Positions 47,883-57,797 of a stretch of DNA of 64,000 nt are shown here, in pieces. The translations under genes and the position numbers were made by a program. Within the stretch, counting starts at the first letter, position 1. Every line of letters starts with the position of its first letter. Under the pieces are notes generated by a model. That model was not told the origin of the DNA. It searched no databases and saw nothing but the letters and a program-made list of their open reading frames with translations. The stretch lies in assembly GCF_000512585.2 (NCBI RefSeq), contig NC_089242.1, positions 2,976,001-3,040,000 on the forward strand, written 5' to 3'. The stretch is from Kwoniella bestiolae CBS 10118 (Eukaryota > Basidiomycota > Tremellomycetes > Tremellales > Cryptococcaceae).

Positions 47883-50800
47883 ATGCCCAGAGTACCTTCG
47901 TTATCACCTACCAACGCTCGTCGGCCCTCCACTTCCACTTCTTCGGGTGCTCCGCAGCACGTCTTCGTTGTCAGTAAGCACATCGCTGGACCATCTTACC
48001 ATGCGATCTCGGCCGCCAGTGGAGATGGAGACGGTGATGGTCCCAACAGCGTGACTAGTATAGTAGAGGCACTGAACAAGAGACAGCCGCCTAGTTGCGA
48101 TGCTTGTCGGACTAGGAAATTGAAATGTGCTGGACGACCTACGGTGATCGAGCTGGGTTTGGAGGCTGTAGCGACTGTACAGTGCGATGTAAGTTAGACA
48201 TCGCTTTTGGTCAATCTTGAAATTGTATTGTTGATAAATTGCTTTATGACATTCAGCACTGTCGAGAGTGGGGCTTGGACTGTTCGTATCTATACCAACG
48301 CAAACGACGAGGACGCAAGAATAGGGTTGTAGAGAGATTAGCAGAAGAACAAAAGGCTAGGCGGAAGTCTCTAGGAGGAGACCTTTCGTTAGGACAAGTT
48401 AGACCTAGTACCGCTGGCGGGTCGAGTAGCTCGGATGAAGAGGGTTCTGTAAGGCGAGATAGCTTTAATGGTGAGCCTAGAAGGGATAGCTTCAACGGTG
48501 GAACGCGAAGAGATAGCTTCAATGATGGTGGACGTAGACAAAGCTTCTCGGATAACATACGCAGAAAGAGTGCTTCAGACAATAATAGGAGGGAAAGCTT
48601 CGTTGGGGGTGGAAGAGGAGAGAGCTTCAAAGGGCACGAGGGTTTCCCATCAGCCAGTAATGGATTCAGAGATCAGGAGACTAGATCGCATACGCAGGTG
48701 AGTTCTGTGTTCACGTGCGGCCTGCCTCGTGTTGAACGCAGCGGTGCTCATGCAACAAACAGCCTTCCCAGACTGCTGCTCCGTCGTTACCTCAAAGACC
48801 ATCGTACAATCAACAGCCATCTCACCATCCACCCGAACCCATAAGCGCACCTATACCTCCCCCTTTCATGCAGATGCCGCAGCTTTACCACCAAGATTCC
48901 AATCCCCTCATCGGGCCTTCCAATGACTCGCCAAGACCATATTACCCGTCACCGCCGGATTTCAGTAGCCACGCCTCCCACCAGCCAATACAGCCGTCTT
49001 CAGCTCCACCCCATTCCTTCAACTACTCTCATTCGGCACATAATTCGGGTACCATCCCACCTTATCAGATACACCAGCAACAGCAGCAGCAGCAGCAGCA
49101 TAACCAGCCAGCTTCTCTTCCTTCAGTGACATCTCAAGACTTTGTCAACTCCGCTGCGGCTATCAACTCGACTTCACCAAACAACGAGGTCTCACCATCT
49201 GTGGCTCTTTCGGAAGCGTCGATACCGCCTTCAACATCAATAGAATCAGTCTTGCCTAGAGACATGGCTATGAATACTATCAGATTGTGGTTTGATCATG
49301 TGAGTTTATGGTTTACAGTCCATATGAATGATTCAGTTGACACTAGTCGATCAGATACATTGCATCATCCCCTTCATCCATCGACCGTCGTTCATGGCGG
49401 ATCTGGTTACGCATGAAGAGGAACGCAGACCTATGTTCTTCGCCTTGATTATGGGAATGATAGCTACTACGCTTATACATGTGAGTGACATCAAATGATA
49501 GTGGTATGTCCGGGATTCACTCATGCTGACATCACTATACAGGTGCCTAAATCATATTTCGGGATGTCAGCGGAAAGTGTTCGCAGATTGTCCGATAAAT
49601 GTTTGAAAGCTTGTTATGCAGTTACAAGGAGAGAGACAGATAACCCCAACCTCGATCTGATATGTATAAAGTGAGTTGCGAACGTCTTGTTGACCGTCAT
49701 GCTGACGAAGTGATTCTTTCGTGACAGGTACATGGCATTGGTTATACACAACGTAAGTTTACCATCCTGGCAGAGATGTATGGCTCATTAGGGCTGATGG
49801 TGCGCCTGACCTACAGAAACATGGTAATGCTGGACTGGAAGCAGCTGCATTTGGTGAAGCTCAATACTTGGCAATAAGCTTGGGATTTCATCGAGAAGAC
49901 GTGAGTAGGAACTTGGACTTTCTATCTTGGGAAAACGCAGTAAGGCTGATGATACACCTGTGATGATCAGACTTACTACAGCCTGGACCCTATAGAAGCT
50001 GAAAGACGTCGTCGAGCATGGTTTCTTATTTACAACGCCGATAAATTTGAAGCTCTAGCAAGGGCAAAACCGGTCTTACTTCGTCCGGACGAGTTCTTGG
50101 GGCCAGAAGCTACTAATTTTCCAACAGAGCTGTGGGTCAAGGTTCTCACAGCATCCTCAGAGCGAGAATGAACTGATTCACCTGAATGCGTAGCGATGAC
50201 AAGTCCATAACAAAACACGGATATCTGCCCAACTCCATACCTGTACCTTTGATAAGCGGTTTCAACATCCTGACCAGGATTGTGACGTAAGTCAATCGCA
50301 CCTTTAGATTCGCACATATTCAAAAAGTGTAATAAGTATTGACTTTACTTGCTTGTCGTAGCATCCTCGGTGATATTTTGGTCCATGAGAGAGATATTCG
50401 AAGAAGGCCGCCAAACGATCCTGAAGAATTGCTATCGGCGTTGAGACAAGTTAGACAGCTGCAACAGCGGATCAAGGTCATAGCGGATAAGCTACCTAGA
50501 CCATTTCAGCTGGAAGTTGGGTCTGGTGATGTTCTGTAAGTTACCGGCTATCTCGCTCTCACTTGAATGTTAGCGACTGATAGGTTGAATTCAGACCAGC
50601 ACCAGGATGGGAAGAAGCGATCCGAGACGAACTTGATTTGTTCTTTTCCGACCCTATGTCATCGGAAACAGCCAAAGATGGGTATCTGGTCCTCAAAGCT
50701 AACATACACGTCACCTTGGCCATGACGCGACTTCGTCTGATACTTCATCGAGAAGACTTGCTCAACAGGAGTGGACAGGTCGGAACGCCCAGTAGGAATG

Positions 50801-51211
50801 CTGCTGAACTGGTGGCGGCAGATCTGGGCGAGAACGTAGATTGGAGACATACGGTGTATCAGGATTTGTTCAAGGCTGTTCACGGCATCCCAATTCAAGC
50901 TGTACGTCGATGTTATGTTTCTCCCATATCCCCCATGTTGGCTAATTGAGTTTGTATGATGCAGCTCGCTGCAAATGGTCCTTCCTTGGTCACCAAGATC
51001 AGAGTCGTAGCTGTGACGTTGCTCGACGCTATGCCCAGCCAGGAACAGGCGGATCCGAACGTACAGGGGATAGCAGCGTATCTTCTTGGTGAGCTCTGAA
51101 CATCCTGCCCCCCCCCACCCCCCCAGGAACAAGAACTCATAGCTTATTTGTTTGTTTCGGATAGACTTCCTGAACATCATGAGCAGTATAGAAAGTCAAT
51201 TTGCAGATTGA
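47883..51211 (+). CDS. Zn2Cys6 transcription factor with fungal-TF domain
   Basis: Thirteen exons: 47883-48188, 48257-48697, 48763-49299, 49355-49480, 49543-49670, 49728-49752, 49817-49900, 49971-50131, 50194-50286, 50362-50535, 50595-50901, 50965-51088 and 51165-51211, giving 850 residues. The zinc cluster begins SCDACRTRKLKC near residue 73 and ends CDHCREWGLDC, followed by a basic QRKRRGRKNR linker. As modelled the loop between the third and fourth Cys is 18 residues; a 39-nt in-frame intron (48144-48182) would restore a 5-residue loop. Residues 168-227 are an array of RRxS motifs. A polyQ/Pro-rich region precedes the fungal-specific domain (FIHRPSFMADL; IRDELDLFFSDP). The 3' end from exon 10 is copied downstream. 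Targets are unknown. Confidence 0.88.
48452..48633 (+). repeat. Coding repeat array with RRxS motifs
   Basis: In-frame imperfect repeats in exon 2 of the zinc-cluster gene: RRDSFNG, RRDSFNG, RRDSFND, RRQSFSD, RRKSASD, RRESFVG and a last RGESFKG. The unit is 7-10 codons and the nucleotide copies are diverged but recognisable (AGAGATAGCTTCAA-like). See findings. Confidence 0.85.
49075..49101 (+). repeat. CAG/CAA polyglutamine tract
   Basis: CAGCAACAGCAGCAGCAGCAGCAGCAT codes for eight Gln then His in exon 3 of the zinc-cluster gene. Length variation between strains would be expected. Confidence 0.8.
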
Positions 51212-51619
51212 TAGACCGCCGGGAGGTTCACGATGGTAGATTGTATGCATCACGCTTTGTGATCTGTTCTGTTACTTTCCATTTGGCCCAGGATTGAAAA
51301 CTCGGATGAAGGCTTTCACACGGTTTCCCCCGCCCCACTTTGACGCTATTCTTGTCTTCGCTTCTGTCCCGTTATTCTCCCTCGTCCCCCCTCCACCCGC
51401 TGTGGTAACCTCATATCAGTCACAGTCAACGGAAGGCAGTGAATAAGAACAGGGGATGAAGGAGAGAGATGAACGATAGTCGACTGTAGAACAACCTTCA
51501 TCTATCTTACCAAGGTTTTCAGCTATCTGCTCGTAATCTCGTCATCATGGGGTCTCTTGGCAATATGATCTAGATTGTCACCATCAATTGTTGAGAATGT
51601 CATGATGTCATCACTTTCT
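50316..51619 (+). repeat. Tandem duplication, unit A (intact gene 3' half)
   Basis: Unit of about 1.3 kb running from intron 9 of the zinc-cluster gene (ATATTCAAAAAGTG) through exons 10-13 and about 400 bp of 3' flank to ATCACTTTCT. It is immediately followed by unit B. Confidence 0.9.
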
Positions 51620-52848
51620 ATATTCAAAAGTGTAATAAGTATTGACTTTACTTGCTTGTCGTATCTCGATATTTTGGTCCATGAGAGAGATATTCGAAGA
51701 AGGCCGCCAAACGATCCTGAAGAATTGCATTTCAGCTGGAAGTTGGGTCTGGTGAAGAACGAATTCAGACCAGCAACTTGATTTGTTCTTTTCCGACCCT
51801 GCCAAAGATCTTATCATCTCACTACACATCTTTGGCCATGACGCGACTTCGTCTGATACTTCATCGAGAAGACTTGCTCAACAGGAGTGGACAGGTCGGA
51901 ACGCCCAGTAGGAATGCTGCTGAACTGGTGGCGGCAGATCTGGGCGAGAACGTAGATTGGAGACATACGGTGTATCAGGATTTGTTCAAGGCTGTTCACG
52001 GCATCCCAATTCAAGCTGTACGTCGATGTTATGTTTCTCCCATATCCCCCATGTTGGCTAATTGAGTTTGTATGATGCAGCTCGCTGCAAATGGTCCTTC
52101 CTTGGTCACCAAGATCAGAGTCGTAGCTGTGACGTTGCTCGACGCTATGCCCAGCCAGGAACAGGCGGATCCGAACGTACAGGGGATAGCAGCGTATCTT
52201 CTTGGTGAGCTCTGAACATCCTGCCCCCAGGAACAAGAACTCATAGCTTATTTGTTTGTTTCGGATAGACTTCCTGAACATCATGAGCAGTATAGAAAGT
52301 CAATTTGCAGATTGATAGACCGCCGGGAGGTTCACGATGGTAGATTGTATGCATCACGCTTTGTGATCTGTTCTGTTACTTTCCATTTGGCCCAGGATTG
52401 AAAACTCGGATGAAGGCTTTCACACGGTTTCCCCGCCCACTTTGACGCTATTCTTGTCTTCGCTTCTGTCCCGTTATTCTCCCTCGTCCCCCTCCACCCG
52501 CTGTGGTAACCTCATATCAGTCACAGTCAACGGAAGGCAGTGAATAAGAACAGGGGATGAAGGAGAGAGATGAACGATAGTCGACTGTAGAACAACCTTC
52601 ATCTATCTTACCAAGGTTTTCAGCTATCTGCTCGTAATCTCGTCATCATGGGGTCTCTTGGCAATATGATCTAGATTGTCACCATCAATTGTTGAGAATG
52701 TCATGATGTCATCACTTTCTCTCTCAACCCAATTTACACGAAGGACTGTTGCATCAAGCAGAAGAACGATTCGTTCACCATCAGATTTGTTTACCTTCTT
52801 TCATCTCACTTCCATCTTCAAAAAGTCGCTTGTCAGCCCCACACCAAC
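51212..52848. other. Gene-free interval: 3' flank and duplicate
   Basis: Holds the 3' flank of the zinc-cluster gene, the whole second duplication unit, and a unique 128 bp leader (52721-52848) before the PCI gene. Confidence 0.75.
51620..52720 (+). pseudogene. Tandem duplication, unit B (broken copy)
   Basis: Second copy of 50316-51619, shortened by about 200 bp. The parts matching exon 10 and the first half of exon 11 carry several separate deletions, while the following ~870 bp (from about 51832) are almost identical apart from shorter C runs. The copy lacks a start codon and the DNA-binding half, so it cannot be a working gene. It ends 128 bp before the PCI gene and so supplies part of its upstream sequence. 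Either a recent segmental duplication or an assembly artefact. Confidence 0.85.
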
Positions 52849-54787
52849 ATGTCAGCGCTGATAGGCACATTCATAACTCACATCTCGCAGTGCTTCTTGA
52901 CTTGTTCTGCCGACAATCTAGTCACATCATTACCCTTAACCAACGAACATCCCTTCTTCGGTCCGCTGAGACAGGCCCTATCAACTGTACGTCAGTTTTC
53001 TCATCACGACACTTAAAACCCGAATCAGCTGACATAAGGATATCGGAATAGGTATCAGAGTCATCTATAAGCCAAGCAAACGTATTTCAGCAGTTGGGAT
53101 TTGTAGGACAAGATGTGAAAGATAATTTGGCGGCGTTCATATCTGCTGTTTTGAAGAATGTGAGGGGGGAACCGAGTTCATCGGAGAGTGAGGCGTCGTA
53201 TGGGGACTTTAGTAGATTGCAGGGGGTGTATAGGTTAGCCATATCTTTACTCATCCATAGAAGGTGATCTCAACTGACGCTGGTTCGGCTGTAGTGAAGC
53301 GAACAAGCTATACGCGATGACGGACGACGATGGTACACACATACACGCATTTATGGACCCCCTCATAGTCAACTTAGCTAGGATACTAGTGCAAGTGTCC
53401 AATCATGTGAGTTTGTGTGAATCTACCAGGCTCAGCTAGGCTCTCTGCCGTGACCAATCGAAGCTGACATCCATGATATAGGCTGCAGCTCTCTCGACTC
53501 TCCCACTTCGACACCCCAAATCCTCACGTTCCATCAGAGACGCAACCCGACAAGTCATCGAGCGATCCATGCAGATATCCAATACCAGTATGAACGAGGG
53601 TGAATGGAATATTAATTGTAGGGGGCAGCATATGGTTGGTGATGTCGTTTGGGACTTGGGGAATATACTATTTAGAATATATGCGGAGGTAGGTTGATGC
53701 TAGTAAATGAACCACAATATGACAAAATTATTGATGATTTCACTGTCGTCAACTTACAGCGAAAGCTTCACTCCCAATCTGCCGAACTTTCCCGTACTCT
53801 CGAATCCCTTACGCCCCACGAACAGAAACGTTTCGCCTCCAGAGGAGAGATCATCCCATCTACGACCATTTGCCAAAGTTACTATTGGAGAGGGAAAATG
53901 CGGTTGATATTACTGGATTTCAGACAATCGAAATACTGGTTAGATAAAGCTTGGAGTATCGTACCGAGAGATCAGAGTGGATGGACACAACGCAGGTGAG
54001 TGAACTTCGCATTAGCTTATAAATTTCGTTGTGAATATACAGCTAATCCTCATCACATCTTGCATCGGAACAGAGCTATAATCATACGTCTTATAGCCGT
54101 CAACCTGCTTGTCGGAATTCTTCCCTCTTCACGGACATTACAAGAATACAACCTCTCCCACTTCTTGCCCCTCATCCATGCCTACAAGACCGGGAACATC
54201 CCATTATGGCGCAGAACGCTGGAAGAGAACAGAGAATGGTTCAGGAGGAGATCGATCTGGTTGATATTGTATGAAAGAGGGGAGATCTTGGTGTGGAGGA
54301 ACCTGTTTAGGAATTCGTAAGCTTAGCTTTCGTCCCAACTCATACCGAGTCATGGAAAGCTAATGTTAGAGGATATCATACTCCGTTCCTATGGACAGGG
54401 TGAAATCATACTATGCCTCGGATCCAAATGTACCGAAAAACAAATGCCCAACTTGGGTATTCGTCTCGTCTGTGTATAAGACTTTCTTGGGTTCAGGGGG
54501 AATAGAAGATGGGAATGTACAGCTCGAGGATATAATCTGTGTGATATCCAGTTTGATCGATCATGTGAGTCAAGAAATCATCATTCTTCGTCAGGATAAA
54601 GGATTTGAATGAACTAAGCTAAAGCTCACGGATTTGATGTCTTGTTTCGTTTCGGCAGGGGTTGATCAAGGGAATACTGTCGTACTCCCAACGTCTACTC
54701 ATCATGAAATCTGCTCCAGATGGGCTGGGAGGGTTCCCCAGTATATCGACGGTGGAACCTAGGAAGATACAGATTGTGGGACAATGA
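52849..54787 (+). CDS. PCI-domain protein, Thp1/Csn12/PCID2 family
   Basis: Eight exons: 52849-52986, 53052-53233, 53295-53406, 53482-53688, 53760-53995, 54074-54316, 54399-54564 and 54659-54787, giving 470 residues. These helical proteins pair with Sac3/Thp3-type partners in mRNA export (TREX-2) or splicing-coupled complexes; Csn12 also binds the signalosome. Diagnostic parts are YYWRGKMRLILLDFRQSKYW, the RRAIIIRLIAVNLLVGILPS block with a conserved LLxGxLPS turn, and a winged-helix end DIICVISSLIDHGLIKGIL followed by SYSQRLLIMKS. Which family branch it belongs to is not clear by eye. The upstream region abuts the tandem duplication. Confidence 0.85.
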
Positions 54788-55346
54788 TGGAAGATGTCAA
54801 GCTCATTATCACTTCATGAGTTTGAAAACGTGTCAAGCTGTATTTGTGCATCTCGCATAACTCATAATATGTTCTTGACGGATCATCAATACTATCCTCA
54901 CGCACTATCATATCTTCATAATCAGTTTTCTCACTTGTACTATCATGTATCACTTAATTATGTACTATTTGTATCCAAATGCATAGTGCAATTGTCTGTC
55001 ATCCCTCGTATCCAAAAACCCAAACCAGAACACGGAAGCTTCAATGCTGAGTTGTGCGTTTGTACTTCTATGACTACAAATGAATATAAGATGCTATGCT
55101 GATTATCCGTTACTCCTTCCTGCCCTCGTCGATACAGACATTAAATTCATCCTATCCAGTAGCAGATTTCTTTTCCTCTTCTTCAATCTCCCTTTCCTCC
55201 TCCTTATCCACTTCTTCCTGTTTCGTCCCATTCGTAGATTTATCCTGAGTTGCACTCCCAACATCAACTTTCGTTCCATCGCTCAATTCACCTGCACCTG
55301 CAAAAGAAACATCACACACCTGTCAACTTCATTCTTTTAAACGAGC
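54788..55346. other. Intergenic region between convergent genes
   Basis: 3' flanks of the PCI gene and MDJ1. The stretch 55152-55281 on the minus strand is open in one frame, acidic in composition, and may be an additional MDJ1 exon (see findings). Confidence 0.5.
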
Positions 55347-57340
55347 TCACCGCCTTCCCAATAATTTCTCTAGCCATCCTATCGCCCCGCCCACTGCTGA
55401 AGCCACCTTCCCGCCAAAAGACGAGTCAGTAGACCCATGTTGTTCTGGATCTATCGGCTCGTCCCTGCTCTTTCGAGGCGAAGACGGCTCTTGATAGGGA
55501 GAGGAGGGCGGAGTGGATGGACGATAGGGCCGCTCGAAATTATGGTTCGGACTATAAGGGGAAGTAGTCTCACCATTTGGAGTCGTGAATGTTATATTGG
55601 TTGGTCGACCTTCTACGTCATCTGCGTAGGCTTGGAGGATTTTCTTCTGGTTCGGTGAGAGGGATCTGTGCGGAATTTATCCAGCGATTCAGCACAAAAA
55701 TTCACCTGGATAGGGAAGAGAAGCGCAGCAGCGGCATTGGAGATGTGAGAGGGCTGGGAAGAAGGAAATACTTCACTCACCTAGGTATTTGTATCTTCCA
55801 CCCTACAATCAAATCACCTCTCTCATTCCTTGCTCTACTCGCATAAACGGACTTCACACCCCTTCCCCTCAATACAGCTTCTTCACCATTCTGCGTCCCT
55901 CCCTTAACTTTGACATCCACGTCTCCCTCCAACGTCGGTATCCTGATGATTCCACCGAGTAACGCAACATGTAGCGGTACCTTCGCATCATGATACAGAT
56001 TCGTCCCCTGTCTTCTGAAAACACTTGAAGGGCTGACCGAGACTCTGACCAGTAAATCACCAGGTGGACCACCAGCAGAAGAAAGGGGCATATCCCCCTG
56101 GGATGGTATCCTAATCATCATTCCATCTTCTACTCCAGCTGGAATCTCCACATCTACAGATTTCCTTTCCTTTATCTTTCCCACTCCATCACATTCCCCA
56201 CATCTTGCACTTTTTGGTATAGTCTCTCCAGCTCCACCACATGCCTGACAGGTAGAAGCCATGTACATCCCCTGGACTTGGAAGGTCTGTTGACCTGTTC
56301 CTCGACAGGTGGTACACTGTTTCTTCTTTTCTCCAGCTTTCAGCCCACTCCCTGAACACGGCTTACAATCCACCACGGGAGTAATCGTAACCTTCTTGCT
56401 CGATCCATTACAAGCTTCCAAAAATGATAGATTTATGGATGCTTCCAGATCATCCCCTCTGACAGGCCTTGATCTCGCTCCACCTGCTGATCCGCCGAAT
56501 GGACCTCCACCTTGACGAGCTCCAGCACCGAAGGCGGATCCGAATAACTGCTCGAATAGGTCTCCTGCATTTCCACCTGGACCACCTCCGAAGCCACCGA
56601 AGCCCTGGAACCCACCAAATCCACCGGCGCCACTGGCGAAGCCATTGGGGTCGAAGCCCTCTTGAGTCGAGGCGGAACCGTATCGGTCGTAGGCTTGTCG
56701 CTTGCTGTCGTCGGATAGGATCTGTAGTCATTAGGCATCGGTTAGTGGTTGTATTGGATTGTCCTATGTGAGGTGGCTTATTTGGAGAAGAGTGATGCAT
56801 TACTCACATCATATGCAGATTGAATCTCATGAAACTTCTCTTTAGCATCTTTCTCTTTGCTTGAATCGGGATGCCATTTCTTCGCGAGCTGAAAAAGACA
56901 TACTTCAATGTCAGTCGTGCTGCTTTCATGATTTATGTCAGGTGGAGAGGGTGAAACTGACCTGATAGTATGACTTCTTGATCTCCGAGGCACTAGCGTC
57001 CTTCTTCACACCCAACACATCATAGGGGTTCTTAGCAGACGCTCGATGTACAGGAGTGGAGTGGAATGATCTCTGAAATATACAAAAACATGAAAATCAT
57101 CAGCTATGGCTCTCGTGGTATTCCATACTCCTAGCTAATACGTACCCTTCTTTCAGCTTGGCCTGGAGACCTTCCTCTGATAGTACTAAAACATTGGGTA
57201 GGTGATGATCTAGGACTGGCAGTCCTGCGATGATGTTTGCCCTGGACAGGCGGGGGAGGTAGGGTAGAGGAACTTGCCACTGCCTGTTGGGAGAAGGGGA
57301 GAGCTGTGAATGCTCTGGTAGGTAGTCTGGGGGGCATCAC
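55347..57340 (-). CDS. MDJ1: Mitochondrial DnaJ chaperone Mdj1
   Basis: Exons on the minus strand: 57340-57146, 57072-56962, 56888-56808, 56721-55781 and 55665-55347, giving 548 residues. It is a type I Hsp40 that stimulates matrix Hsp70. The first ~75 residues are Arg/Ser/Pro-rich and almost free of acidic residues: a presequence. The J domain runs from NPYDVLGVKKDASASEIKKS to the HPD motif in AKKWHPDSS and AYDRYG, split over three exons. A Gly/Phe-rich stretch (GGFGGFQGFGGFGGG) follows, then four zinc-binding repeats (CKPCSGSG, CTTCRGTG, CQACGGAG, CGECDGVG) and the substrate-binding C-terminal beta domains (GTNLYHDAKVPLHVALLGG). The second intron starts GTCAGT. The C-terminal end is uncertain: the stop at 55347-55349 overlaps a good donor. 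Confidence 0.92.
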
Positions 57341-57797
57341 GGGTGATTGTCGTCGTTGAGGAAGAATAGATGGTACCGATGATAATGAAGAATGGTGAGG
57401 ATGAGTATAGGGAGTGGAATTTCAGAAATCTAACTGGTTGCATTTGACTAGAAATCTCTCGAATACACCTCCCTTCCGTCAGATTGATCCGAATTTTTGA
57501 ATCAAGAGGCGGACATCACCGCAAATAGCAAACGGAATCAAATGCACAGTGTTTTCGGTTATAGATCGGTTATACCCACGTGGATGTGGCAGAGTGATCT
57601 GTGCGTTGTTGTTGGTATACGTATAACCTCCACTCTATCGATTCACTCCATGCCCATACCAATGCACTCTGCTCAACCTTACTCGTCCTCATCTCAATCC
57701 CATTTCAATTCAGTACATATATATCACTACACACCGCACATCATTCCCATCTTCCCCATCCCTCTACCTCTTATCATCCTACATCAAAACACTATCA
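57341..57797. promoter_or_regulatory. Bidirectional upstream region, MDJ1 and F-box gene
   Basis: 457 bp between divergent start codons. No consensus heat-shock element (GAA-nn-TTC-nn-GAA) was found despite the chaperone gene; the right side is a CT/CA-rich leader for the F-box gene. Confidence 0.5.

Noticed and set aside
51778..52065. Frame repeating the C-terminal part of the zinc-cluster factor
   Set aside because: It lies in the broken duplicate unit B, which has no start region or DNA-binding domain, so it is not annotated as a gene.
57341..57797. Heat-shock element in the MDJ1 promoter
   Set aside because: The GAATTTCAGAA near 57418 has one-base rather than two-base gaps, so it does not fit the consensus.
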